Notes under the pieces: generated by a model
What the model saw: the letters and a program-made list of their open reading frames with translations, nothing else
Databases searched by the model: none
Told to the model about the DNA's origin: nothing
From: Petrolisthes cinctipes
Lineage: Eukaryota > Arthropoda > Malacostraca > Decapoda > Porcellanidae
Assembly (NCBI GenBank): GCA_033782935.1
Contig: JAWQEG010000073.1
Coordinates: forward strand, 1-64,000
Reading direction: 5' to 3'
DNA: 64,000 nt
Shown: one piece after another, positions 1 to 11,945 of the stretch
How positions within the stretch are numbered: the stretch's first letter is position 1
Layout of the letters: each line of letters starts with the position of its first letter
Program-made: the position numbers and the translations under genes

Positions 1-935
1 GTGAGAAGAGAGGATGGAAAGAAGGGAGGAAGGGAGGAAGGAAGGAAGGGAAAGTGGGAAGAGAGGAAGGAAGGAAGGAAGGGAAAGTGAGAAGAGAGGA
101 TGGAAGGAAGGGAGAAAGGAAGGAAGGAAGGAAGTTAGGTAGGAAGGAAGGAAAAGTGGGAAGAGAGGAAGGAAGGAAGGGAAAGTGAGAAGAGAGAAGG
201 GAAGGAAGGAAGGAAAAGTGGGAAGAGAGGATGTATAATATGAAGAAGGGGAGTTGAGATGAATGAAATTAGAAAGGAGGAGAGAAAAAAAAGAGAAAAA
301 ATGATGAAGAGTAGATTTTTTTTTTTTTTTTTTTTTTTTTTTGAATGGTGGAAAATGAAAGGATGAAGGAGGGGAATAATGAAGGAAAAAAATATATAGA
401 GGAAATATGAAAATGAGTCGAGAGGGTGGAAGATAGAAAGAAGGAAATGAAAAATGAAAGGAGAAAAATAATAAAGACGGAAGAAAGAAAAGAGGGAGGA
501 GGGAAAAGGACGAAGAAAATAGGGAAGGAGGGAAAGTAAAAGATATGGATATTGAGGAGGAAAGAACTGAAGGAAGAAGAAACAGAATGGAGGAATGAAG
601 GAAGGAAGGAAGGAAGGAGAAATGATAAAAAAACGAAGATGAAAGAAGGAATAACGAGGAAGGAAGGGAGGAAGGAAGAATTAACGAGGAAGGAAGGAAG
701 GAAGGAAGAAATAACAGGGAAGGAAGGGAGGAAGGAAGAAATAACGAGGAAGGAAGGAAGGAAGGAAGAAAGGAAGGAATGAAAAAATAACGAGGAAGGA
801 AGGAGGAAGGAAGGAAAAATAACGAGGAAGGAAGAAAGGAAGTAATAAAGGAATGAATGAATGAATGAAGGAAGGAAGGAAAGAAGGAAAAATAACGAGG
901 AAGGAAGTAAGGAAGGAAGGAAGGAAGGTGGGAAT
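1..935. repeat. Polypurine (GGAA/GAAGG)n tract
   Basis: Almost entirely A/G on the + strand, built from GGAA, GAAG and AATGA words with local periodic units. Examples are agtg-ggaagagaggaagg in 1-240 and aataacgaggaaggaagg, repeated about every 45 bases, in 650-910. A 27-base T run at 316-342 interrupts it. Confidence 0.9.
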
Positions 936-984
936 GCGCCTCTCGGTTCTTCATCAAGTCTTTGAAGTCATAAGATTCTTACCT

Positions 985-1535
985 CCTTCCCTCCCTCCCT
1001 CCCTCCCTCCCTCCCTGATTCATTCCCCTCCTATCTTCCTCCCTCCCTCCCTGATTCATTCCCCTCCTCCCTCCCTTTCCCTCCCTCCCTGATTCATTCC
1101 ACTCCTCCCTCCCTCCCTGATTCATTCCACTCCTTCCTCCCTCCCTTTCCCTCCCTCCCTGATTCATTCCACTCCTAACTCCCTCCCTCCCTGATTCATT
1201 CCCCTCCTCCCTCCCTTTCTCTCCCTCCCTAATTCATTCCACTCCTCCCTCCCTTTCCCTCCCTCCCTGATTCATTCCACTCCTCCCTCCCTCCCTTTCC
1301 CTCCCTCCCTGATTCATTCCACTCCTCCCTCCCTCCCTTTCCCTCCCTCCCTGATTCATTCCACTCCTCCCTCCCTCCCTCCCTCACTGATTCATTCTCC
1401 TCCTACCTCCCTCCCTTTCCCTCCCTCCCTGATTCATTCCACTCCTCCCTCCCTCCCTCCCTCCCTGATTCATTCCACTCCTCCCTCCCTCCCTCCCTCA
1501 CTGATTCATTCTCCTCCTACCTCCCTCCCTTTCCT
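985..1535. repeat. Pyrimidine minisatellite, 14 units with CTGATTCATTC core
   Basis: A core attcattc preceded by ccctg (once cccta) recurs 14 times, spaced about 30-44 bases apart by CCCT/TTTCC blocks of variable length. It follows the polypurine tract within 50 bases, so purines switch strand at about 940-980. Further pyrimidine-rich, less regular sequence continues to about 1720. Confidence 0.9.
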
Positions 1536-2032
1536 CCTTGTTTTTTACTCCCTCCGTCCCTCCCTTACCTCCCCCCCTTTCCTCCATACCTTTCCTCTTT
1601 TCTCATCCCTGCCTTCTCTCCTCACTCTCTCCCTCCTCTCCTCCCCCTATTTTTTATTCTCCTCCTACCTCCCTCTTTCCCTTCTTCCCCTCTCGTCTTT
1701 TTCCTTTCATATTTCTGCAGTAATCCGTAATATCCTTCACCCTTCTTCCTTTTTCCTTCATTTCTTCATTCTCGTTTCCTCCTCACTTCCTTTCAACCTT
1801 TCTTCCTTCTCTCTTTCCGTCACCCTTCCTACTTACTACGATTACTGTCTCTCTCTCTCTCTTTCTCTATGTGTGTGTGTGTGTGTGTGTTTGTGTGGAG
1901 TTGAATATGTTTGTGATTTACAGAGTGTGAATTTACTGGCCGTGTTCTTGTCCCCCTGTGGTGTAGTACAACACTGTTTGGATATTGGTGTCCAGTGATG
2001 ATTTAAGTAACACTCTCATTCTTACCTACTAG

Positions 2033-2112
2033 ATCACTGCCTGAGATCGATGGACTGAGTAAGGAGACAGTGCTGACTTCTTGGATGGCCAAGTTTGATA
2101 TGATTATCAAAG
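2033..2112 (+). CDS. Cadps: CAPS exon 1 in window (pre-C2 region)
   Basis: The reading frame gives [17 protein letters not shown] and then MAKFD, matching the conserved CADPS segment that follows the [11 protein letters not shown] block. The acceptor is ctactag before 2033 and the donor is gtaaga at 2113. The exon opens with the third base of an Arg codon and closes with one base of a Gly codon that the next exon completes. It has no start codon and is an internal exon; upstream exons lie before the window. It sits directly after the low-complexity tract that fills the first 2 kb. Confidence 0.9.
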
Positions 2113-2201
2113 GTAAGAAGAGTTGTCGAGTAGTTTCAAACTGCCTAAGTCTTTCCTTCAACCAGACTTTACCTTTCCCTTGCATTAAATATAGATATAT
2201 A

Positions 2202-2241
<40 letters not shown>

Positions 2242-3166
2242 GTTTGCAAGATATTTCCTACTTGAGATAGACCTTTTAAAGCCTAATGCGTGTGACATTT
2301 CGTTTCTTATTTCATATACAAGCTTCAAGGTGCTTCTCTTTCCTGTTGTATTTTTCTTTAACTGTGTGAAGTGAGTGAGGGCAGCGGGCGCACCACAAGT
2401 TAGACCTGATGACGGCCTCCTCGGGGAGCCACGTCATCTTTTTTCCCTCCTACTCAACCACAGACGAGATTTCGTTTCCCACGATATTGTTTCAAGTTTG
2501 TGAGGAGCGGAGATGGAAGGAGGAGAAGGAGAGTTAGTAGTCGAAAGCTGACTTATTGAAGGATGGGTGGTGGAATAGCTTAATAGATGGAAGAAGTTTT
2601 TGAAATTATGGAAACATTTTTTTTATTTTGAGGAGATGGAAGAAGAGGCAGTTGAAGGGTGAGCTTTTGAATTATGGTGAAATCGCTGGGGTTAATATGG
2701 TGAAATTTGTGTGGTTAATTAAGATGTTATATACTATACACCCCAAGTGACCTTATTGGTAAATTGTTCGATCTTCGTGTTGACACCACCGTTCCCAATA
2801 CACCACCTGCATCATTGATTGGGATAGATGTTAGTAAAGATTGCAATATCCAATTCTCATGTCTAAGGAGAGCATTTCTGACGTCTAAAGTAAAACACAG
2901 TATTATTTAACCTTTTAGCAACAGTTCGAGGCTTGGATAACATGTTTGAACTTAGTGGGGCAAGTTTATCGTGAGATTTTACCTATTTATTTGGATGCTG
3001 TGTAACGTATAGTTTAACCAAATAATATTATTTTTTTTTAATATATTTCTATTATTCTCTTTAGAGTTTCTGGTGTATAAATGAAGTCAGATTTATTTCT
3101 TAGAGTAAATCCTTGGAAGAACATCTGAGCACTTAAAATAAAAGAGGAAAACCCACGTCCCTTAAG

Positions 3167-3201
<35 letters not shown>

Positions 3202-3457
3202 TCTAACCTTGTCTTTACTCTGGCCAAAAGGAAAACCCACGTCCCTCAAGTCATATGATTATAAAGGATGAAAAGAAGGGACTGGGTATGATTCTGCATG
3301 TAACTATTGATACTGTCTTTACCGTGGTTCTATCCTGTAACACCTGTCCTTTTCTTTACACTGGCCTTTAACTATTGATACTGTCTTTACTGTCGTTCTA
3401 TCCTGTAACACCTGGCCTTTTCTTTACACTGGCCTGACCCCTGCCTGACCCCAGCAG
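2113..3457. other. CAPS intron
   Basis: AT-rich intron with (GT)n at 2209-2238, a 30-base A run at 3170-3199, a duplicated block (ggaaaacccacgtccc at 3147 and 3230) and a 68-bp tandem duplication at 3301-3436 just before exon 2. No other gene seen. Confidence 0.8.
3301..3436. repeat. 68-bp direct tandem duplication
   Basis: Unit 1 begins taactattgatactgtc at 3301 and unit 2 begins with the same words at 3369; the two copies differ at only a few positions. The second copy ends 21 bases before exon 2, so the duplication reaches into the acceptor region. Confidence 0.85.
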
Positions 3458-3603
3458 GTGAAGAGGACAGCAAGAGACCGGGCAGGATGCAACAGACCCT
3501 CAACAGCGAACTCATCATGCCAAAGGAACAACTCTTCGATATGTTCCAGCAGATCCTCGGCATCAAGAAGTTCGAACACCAACTACTCTTCAATGCCCTA
3601 CAG
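3458..3603 (+). CDS. Cadps: CAPS exon 2 in window (pre-C2 region)
   Basis: Encodes [20 protein letters not shown] followed by [19 protein letters not shown] and [10 protein letters not shown], collinear with the vertebrate stretch containing [21 protein letters not shown]. The acceptor ccccagcag precedes 3458. The donor is cag/gtggat, weaker than the other donors here because of T at +6 and G at +3 and +4. The exon enters with two bases of Gly and leaves in phase 0. Reading through the donor stays open for about 177 more codons, but only because the intron is a pyrimidine-rich minisatellite, so that extension is not taken as coding. Confidence 0.92.
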
Positions 3604-4154
3604 GTGGATGTTCTAATTGGTTATATCTTACTTATCCTCTCCATTACCATTATCCTAGCTCCATTTCATCCTCTCCATCACCATTATTCTTCTATCTCAT
3701 GCATTCTCCATCACCATTATCCCTCCATTTCATCCTCTCCATCACCATTATCTCTCCATTTTATCCTCTCCATCACCATTATCTCTCCATTTCATCCTCT
3801 CCATCACCATTATCCCTCTATCTCATGCATCCTCCCCACCATTATTCCTCCATCTCATCTTCCCCATTATTCCACTCACTCACCCATTACCCCACTCTGC
3901 ACCCACACCGTTGTTCCATTCACCTACCCATTCACATCCTCTGATTTTCTCCCCTTATCTGGACGACAATCCATTCCACCACTGCTCACTCATTTATTTT
4001 CGTTTCTCTACCTCTTCTCACTTACCTATACTTCACTCTTTTACCTTCCTAACTCCTTCCTTCGTCACTTCTCACTCTCCTACACCTTCCTTCCATTCAC
4101 TGTAAATCATTCATCCACTTACGCTTCACACTAACTCATCCATCTCTCTTTCAG
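3604..4154. other. CAPS intron with minisatellite
   Basis: Short intron, pyrimidine-rich throughout, whose first half is a 31-bp minisatellite. The long open frames across it lack stops only because T/C-rich DNA with few TAG/TAA/TGA words cannot easily form them. Confidence 0.8.
3650..3860. repeat. 31-bp minisatellite (ctctccatcaccattat)
   Basis: The words cctctccatcaccattat and ctccatttcat alternate about six times with a period near 31 bases, decaying at the 3' side into ctccccaccattattcc variants. Confidence 0.85.
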
Positions 4155-4235
4155 TTGGACAGTCAGGATGAACAAGCAGCTGCCATCCGTCGCGAACTGG
4201 ATGGACGGATGCAGAAAGTGGCCGAGTTGGAAAGG
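4155..4235 (+). CDS. Cadps: CAPS exon 3 in window (pre-C2 region)
   Basis: An 81-base, phase 0/0 exon encoding LDSQDEQAAAIRRELDGRMQ and KVAELER; the EQAA-IRRELDGR block is a CADPS hallmark. The acceptor is ctctctttcag and the donor gtgagt. It is bounded by the 31-bp minisatellite intron upstream and by (CT)n/(GT)n arrays beginning about 65 bases downstream. Removing the exon would keep the frame, so skipping is possible in principle, though the block is conserved and is probably constitutive. Confidence 0.9.
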
Positions 4236-4298
4236 GTGAGTTGTTTATAGTTAGTCCCTCCCTTCATGTGGCTGTCATGTATGTCTATCATCCACTAC

Positions 4299-4675
<377 letters not shown>

Positions 4676-5134
4676 TCCTCCAAGTTTGTGTTCTTCCCGT
4701 GTATTATGGTCTGTGTGTGTTTCATCATCCTTGTCTTTCACTCTTTATAATTATCACCTTAGTGGCGACTTTCCACCTGTCTGGTCCAGGGTGGCAGGTT
4801 GGTGTGTGGTGGTGCGAGTTTGAGATGCTTCCCTACTCGTTCGTTACCAGTATATATATATTTTTTTTTTTCAGTGGATGTTATTGTTGCATATCGGACA
4901 CATCTTTCATAATAATTATATATATTTAAGACTTTCAGGTCATTGCAGTTGGGTAACGAATAAGTGGCCAGTGAAGTTATTATGTCGTGTGTGGGTGTGT
5001 TTTATTTAATTACTTGGTTTTTTATTATGTAGGTTCTTATTAGTCCTGTCCCCTACATTATATTTTACCTGGCTTAATTAAGTCCGTATCCCTCATGCTG
5101 GTGGGAAAATAATAATGGCGTAAGACAGATAGTA

Positions 5135-5355
5135 CAGTCGGCGGCAAAAATCGTGTCGCCACATCTGCCAAGTCAAGAAGTACAGTATGGAAATATAAGC
5201 TTCACAGGCTCGTAAAATGAAAACCCAGAGTAGTTTACTAATTTGTCCCTTGGATATTGTCATTCTGTATAGTGAATGTGTTGGTTCGATTATTATCCAT
5301 TATGTTATCCTTCAAGAAACGCTAAGTGAGATGACACGACTTTTGCCGCCGACTG
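5135..5355. mobile_element. Tc1/mariner-type MITE, 221 bp, TA flanks
   Basis: The left end cagtcggcggcaaaaatcgt is repeated inverted at the right end with a single mismatch in the first 23 bases, and both ends are bordered by TA. No transposase is inside. TA duplication and CAGT termini fit the Tc1/mariner/pogo superfamily. Confidence 0.85.
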
Positions 5356-5827
5356 TACGTCCGAGCAAGTTATATGAAGTAATAGACTGGGAAGTTGATA
5401 AATAGTGATAAAATATTAGTGAGTTGTTCCATTACAACTTCATGTGCGGTAAAATGATATTGGTAGATTTCTTGATATTAAATATTTGTGTGTTTATTGT
5501 GTTAGTTAGGGAACACAATATACCCAATATACACAATATCCCCTAAAGAGGGTATTACACTTTTTGGTAGCCTACATTGGAGTGTCTTGATTCCTCCAAA
5601 GTATCATAATATTATACTGTAACTTAGATAGGATGTTAATGACTGCGTAATGTCACTGTGCTGTATTATTTAGGGTTAAGCCACCAAATTTTTAAGTAAC
5701 CTGTATTAAAACTGGTAGATTATAAATATTAGTACTACTCCCCCCCCCCACCATGGTGTGTGTGTTTTGATTTACATTGTATGATTGCTGACTTTCATTT
5801 CTATCGTATTTTTTTTTATTATACTAT

Positions 5828-5935
5828 GGGGATATTGTTTCCTGTGGTGATGTGGGCATTACGTTAAGGGTTTTGGTGCTCCTTCGTATCCGAGCCACTC
5901 ATGATTCTTCAACAGTCTTCTTTCCATTGCATATA
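5828..5935 (+). repeat. Dispersed repeat, copy 1
   Basis: Shares an irregular match of about 100 bases with 25913-26010: a gggtattg-like start, taagggttttgg, ccttcg, gagccactc and ttcttcaac-gtc. This copy lacks the (TCAA)n tail of the second one. Confidence 0.6.
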
Positions 5936-6414
5936 TACAGTCACAGTGCAGGATTTACTCTTGTGGAGGCCCATGGGCAATTTGTATGAGGAGGATACAA
6001 TTGTTATAATTTTTCGCAAATGGTTGTGGCTTGATCGGCTGAGGTGTTCGGGGGGACACTGTTAGCCACCCGAGTAAATTTTGAACTTGTAGTACCTTTT
6101 AGGAGCATTTTGAACCATATGAATAGCTAAATTGTGAACATTAGATATGTGAAAATTTATAAATTTGATTAATAGAAAACCAGATGTTGATGAAAATTTC
6201 GATGGGTAACTATTTACTAAGGTCCTTTCTTACCTGCCGTTCTCTGATGCAGCAACATTAATCCCATTAGTATACATACACATTTTTTGCTCAGTTTGCT
6301 TTAAAATATATTTAAAAAATATTCAATAAACCATTATTATACCCGTAATTGAATAAAGAGGAGAAATTAATGTTTTGTAGTCTATACAATTGTAATATTT
6401 ATGTGGAGACTAGG

Positions 6415-6649
6415 CCCAATGTTGCCAGGTGCAGGGAAATTTTTCTGTTTTAGGAAATTTTGAAGTCTACACAGGGAAATTATATAAAAAATTGTTCAAG
6501 ATTAAACAGGGAAATTTCTAGCTGATGAAATACCATAAAGACCGTCAATGTTCAAGAGTAATAATAAACAAGGAATTATTGAGGCAAAAAGGGAAATTCT
6601 AAAGGTGACGCTAGGGGGAAATTTCGTCAAGCAGACCTGGCAACACTGA
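6415..6649. mobile_element. Small inverted-repeat element (MITE), about 235 bp
   Basis: The left end cccaatgttgccaggt matches the inverse complement of the right end (acctggcaacactgag). Inside, a cagggaaatt-like word recurs about five times (6433, 6471, 6504, 6589, 6615). No coding capacity. The superfamily is not certain. Confidence 0.7.
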
Positions 6650-6989
6650 GATTAGGTCACTTAGGAGTTTACCTCATGATGTGGAGGTCAACAAACTGTG
6701 GAGGAGGACCGGGGCCCTTCATAAATCCGGCACTGTATGTATATCCTTCGTTCTTTCTGCTGTACTTCCTTTTTCCTTGTGCTACTTCAGTCTTCTAACA
6801 TGGTCTTCACTTTATTGGGATATTTTTTCTTGTAATTTCCTTAATACCACATGAATGAATATGGCAGACCAAAAAAAGACACATATGTGGAGTTTTGGGT
6901 GGGGAGAATTTCAAAGGGAAGCATCTCTGATTATTTCAATGAAAGTAAAAATTGTTTAGATTTAAAAATTGGTTAAACATTTAGGACGG

Positions 6990-7032
<43 letters not shown>

Positions 7033-10000
7033 CACTAGACGGACGAAATGAAACTAAAGAAACCAGCCTGACAAAATCAAACCTCACCTGTAGCTATCTT
7101 CAAAACCTGCGATCAAAAAGTTTAAGATTGTTCGTGGAGTGAAGAGACAGAGCAGAGAGCACTACTGTGTATTATTTTGATATCTTGGTAGAATAAGTAG
7201 TATGTAATGTATCAACCAGAGATCTCAGATGTACACAGACACATTATGATTAAATAGCAATGATGTTAATGAACTGGAGACTATGGTTTCCTCCAATAAA
7301 TGCCAGGAAATAGATTACCTCAATGTACTGTATAAAAAATAATGCTGTGTTGTCTAGTATACAGTTTAAACTTTAGAGGAATCTGTCACATTCAATACAC
7401 CAACATAATCTTGGCCTCATTAGGTTTTTGGAAATACACTGTACAGTGAATAGATCTCTTGCATTACTGAAGAATGTTGAAATTAGGTTAATAATGTTAG
7501 GCTATATGAATGCAGAGCAAGATTGGAGAGGTGGGAACAATTTAAACATGGGTGGACTGTTTATATTTCAAGTATTGTATAGTACTTTGTCTAGAATTAT
7601 CAGAATTAAGATCATGTCTCTTATTTAAGAACCTGATGGGAACTTTTAAACCAATTTAAACAAGTACGCAAAAGCTATTTTCAGAGGATTTATTGGTAAT
7701 AGAAAGGTGAGTATAAAGTTTAATTTGGTGTGGAGAGGATGACAGACACTAATAACCATTAACCCCGGTAACTGGTTATTTATTGCAGTAGAGAGTAGAA
7801 ATTTATGATGTCTAGGAAATTCTTAATATTCGTATTTTTGTGTAGCCATAAAACTTCCTATAGATGGTATATGATATCTAATGGACACCAGAATTTGCAA
7901 AGTTGCCCCCAAAGGTACATGTATTTAGAGAATATAATATTCAAGGATGGGGATACAGGAATAGGCATCAGCTTAACTATTGACCTTTCCATTAGCCTAA
8001 TGACCAGACAGATCATCTGTTTAATTTAATGTATACTGTCTGTGAGTCAACACCTCTGAGGGGTACAGTACTTGCAAGTTTGGGTGTTGGAAAATCTCTT
8101 AAATCTTGTAAGTATCCCACACTGTATATCGTGTACAGCATGTGGTGATTCATACAATCTGTAGCCTACTTGCCTGAACAACAATATTAAGACATTTTTT
8201 TGAAAAGTTGGAGATGGAGGAAGAGGAGTGGAGGTTAAGAATAATGATGTTAATTAGTAAGCATCTTTGCCAGAATCACATACCACTCCATTTTAGCAAT
8301 CTGTCATATGCTTTAGTATGCTTTGTTATAATCATGTTAATCTCCTTGTAATGGATTGTTTTTTCTTTTTCTCTGACTTCCCCGTCTTAAAAATATTAAA
8401 GGAGTTAGAAGGTGTAAAGAGTGATTCAGAAGTAAGTCACATTAAAACAATATACAGTACAGTATTACTCTAGAGGCCTGAGTAAGCCATAGGTATGCAT
8501 ATCTTTCTGTAGATTTTATAAGTAGTGACTTATAGATTATATGAATGAGCAGCGCTGTTGTTTGAGTGGGTGGTATTGCCTGGTACACACTTGACAGGGC
8601 AGGACTGTGCGTCTGTATGCCACTCCTCGTACCCGCAACTTGTCACTTTCACTCTGTGCAGCAATGATTAATTATCCAGTTGACAAGAACACCAAGCACG
8701 AAACTCACCGATTGAGTCCAATGGTTTTGAAGTTTGGTTTTGCATGCCACTTATGACAAGGAATGACTGTGATACACAGTATTTTTATACTAAGAATACA
8801 CAGCAGGATCAAGTTATTTTTGTACCCCCAAGGAGAACTGTGAATGGCTCCACTGCAGACTTATCCTAGTTGATATTGCAAGTAAAATTTCTTCTTTATG
8901 ACCTCACTGTACCTTTATGCCAGATAGTTTTACTCACAATTGGGAAACCTCTTATGACAGAAGGGGTGAAGATTATCTCAGTTAACATCTAAAGACCAAA
9001 ATTCCCCAACCCTGCCTTCCCCCAGCATCCATTTGGAGTCATAATTTCAAATTACATTATGAAAATATCTTTGGATGAATTTACTCTGTGCATAAATTAT
9101 CTCTGTTAAAACAGGCTGATAAATCTTCCTTCTTCACAGTTACAACTAGAATGGCATTTGGAGAATTCAAACCCACCAAGACTGAGCATACCCTCTCCCA
9201 AAAGTGGTATAAGATTGAGGTCCAGTGGTGTCAGTGGCGTTTCTTCTAAAACCAAATGAAAACTTGAAAAATTCAAATATTGTGTCTGCATGGGGTGCAC
9301 CAATAACTTCTTACTGCATTCTATAATTCAGTGTATATGTGGCACTCTCCACTGCATATAGTGCCAAGTTTGGGTACAGTATTCCAGTGGCATATAAATA
9401 TATATACAATTTGCATGATAATATATTGTAGGCAAATATTTTATGCTGTATTCGTATACACTCTGCGAGATATTGTTTGATATTTGTACAAAAGCCCATT
9501 AGTACTATCTGGGTAATTCTGCACTTGCGTCTGTGTTCCTGAGAAGAAGAGTATTACTGAAGATTGTATCCGGATGGACCCTTTTTGTAGCTCATCTTAG
9601 TGTAGGCCTCAATGTAAATGACGTGCTAAGGTCTTTTTTATATTTATATACATACAAAAACTTATCTTGGCTCCTTTTCCGTACGCTTTTCTCACATGGA
9701 CGTACTGTAACTAGTTTGTATATACGCAGATCTTTGTACTTTACTGCAATTTCGCCTTTTTTACACTCCTTACTATCACATCCTCTTTGACTTTCCTTGG
9801 CGTTGATTTGACACCAGCCATCTCTCAGCAGTAGAAAGAAGAAAGCATTTAATGTCGGCACTCCCTTTCTCTTTCTCTTGGTGCTTGTTGGGTATGTTTT
9901 GATTTCTGTACACTACAACCTAGTATACAGTATGAAATATAGATATTTTTATTGTTATTCTAAACTATTGAAGGTTTCTTAATGCATCCATAAAAAACAC

Positions 10001-11775
10001 TGAGTCCATTGAAAGAACAGTGATTACATAATGACCATCTAGTTGTTTTATTTTATGCATCTTGAGCAATTGGCTATAATGTAATACTGATGAATTTATA
10101 ATAGTAATTTATACAGGTACTTTAAAGTTATTATAATTATGCTATGCATTATCAGATAGGCTAATATCTAATGCTCATAAAATGTTATTTAGTCATACAT
10201 GACAAAGTCTAGTACATGTACCAATGACATTCATACTTCTCACCATGATAGTAAATGAAGATACTATAATGATGTACAGTGCACAGAATGAAATAAGAGT
10301 ATTCTACAGTCATGTGCAGAGAGAGTAGTCACATAAAGCAGTAATAAATCATTAACTGAAGTCTTGGGTAGTCTGTTCTATTGGTTTAGGCTTCATTCTA
10401 TTTAATATAAAATTTTGAAAAATTATGATTCAGTACCAGGTACAGTAACTGATTAGTCATACATGGTGGAATGCATCAATTCCACCAGTACCCAGTGACT
10501 ATTGCCCAATATTGTACAGTACTTGTTAACCTCCTTGTCTCTTAAGTATGGGGCACTGGAGTTAAGCAGTGTGTGTGGCACTTGACCTCTACCATTAATA
10601 TAAGTTGGCAACTGTAAATATATTCAGTGCATATTTTCTAGTTACACTGAAAGGTTCAAGTTGTATCAAGAAAATCCTGCAACATAGGTACATAACAATA
10701 CAACAGGTCTTTCAGAATTTCAGTTGTTGACAACAAATGGCTATAAAGTATGTTGTAAGATCAACTACTGTTACAGTCTGTACTTAGTTTCCTCATTCCA
10801 ATAATGTAAAAATTTACATTTGGTGACTGTTTGAAATACTGTATCATCTAAAGTAGTGAGTTACAGTGTAAAGATCCATCATTCTGACACCAACCATAGA
10901 CTGGGGACTGGGTTGCTTGGAGCACATGTGAAGACTCTATGGCTCGCAATGGATTGATGTTTTAACTTTGCCTTCCATCTTTAATCTAGGTAAACTGGAT
11001 ATCAAAGCAAATTCGTTATGTTAGTGTCATGTATAGAATTACATTGAACTTAGGGGAGGGGTATTTGTAAATAATTCGCATATTTAGGGCCTTTCAAATT
11101 ATAATGACTACTCATCATAATGAAGGCAATTTGTATAATAGGGTGATGTTATAATATCTTAACTTTTAAGTCTCACAGTGATAGTTTCAAGAGCTTTAGG
11201 AAGGGCAACCTCTATATATTAATTGTATTGCACAAATGAATAGTGATATACAGATATAGATTTTATTCAATTAAAATTTAAACAGTTACAAAATACAGTG
11301 CACAAATTGTATTTCAGTAAAGCAATACATGTACAAGTTATTCAGCTGTACATATGATACTGTAATGTCACAGGGCAACACCAATAAGTTATAAAGAGAA
11401 AAACTTTTGCTCATTCGTATTGATTACAGTGTGAAGGGAAATGAGTGCAGTAGTTCATGGAGTACCAGTAACACATCTCTGTTGTTGCACAGTACCACTG
11501 TCAGTCCTAAAGAAGTCAGTCTTTCAATATAGTTACTTTAGTTAGGCATGTTAGGCAGGTGTCAGTTGCCATCCTTATATGTTAAAGTTGTCTTGACAAC
11601 AATCGTATTTATGGCCAAAACAGGAATTCATATTGACATTCTCAACATGGAAGCTCCATACCAACCGACTGAATAACTTGCACCCACAATTAAACGTACC
11701 GTAACTTTCATCCTGAGCTTAATATCAACTTGTTAACACTGTCTCCTTTTGCACAACCTGCTCCTCCCACACCAG

Positions 11776-11945
11776 AACCGGAAGCTGATGCCCAAGTTTG
11801 TGGTGAAAGAGATGGAGTCACTCTACCTGGAGGAACTTAAAACTTCCATAAATCTCTTGATGGCCAATCTGGAGAGCCTGCCCGTGGCCAAGGGATCACA
11901 GGAGGGCAAGTACGGCCTACAGAAGCTCAGAAAGTACAATCATAG
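11776..11945 (+). CDS. Cadps: CAPS exon 4 in window (pre-C2 region)
   Basis: Encodes [20 protein letters not shown], then [20 protein letters not shown], then a [15 protein letters not shown] tail. This matches the CADPS segment [31 protein letters not shown]. The acceptor is cacaccag and the donor ag/gtaagt, leaving phase 2. The variable Gly/Ser/Gln-rich turn after LPVAKG is where arthropod and vertebrate proteins differ in length. A 7.5-kb intron precedes it and a 29-kb intron follows. Confidence 0.93.

Larger units (their letters stand above)
1..2032. other. CAPS intron (5' part) filled by purine then pyrimidine tracts
   Basis: No gene of its own is visible. Bases 1-935 are dominated by GGAA/GAAGG on the + strand, 980-1720 by CCCT/CTCC. 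The 60-80-codon open frames on both strands here are products of these repeats (Arg/Lys/Glu-Gly or Pro/Ser-Leu polymers). A (GT)n run lies at 1869-1890 and ordinary intron sequence from about 1895 to the exon 1 acceptor. Confidence 0.8.

Noticed and set aside
3487..4134. 215-codon open frame starting inside exon 2
   Set aside because: Only the part to 3603 is CAPS; the rest reads through a donor into a pyrimidine minisatellite.
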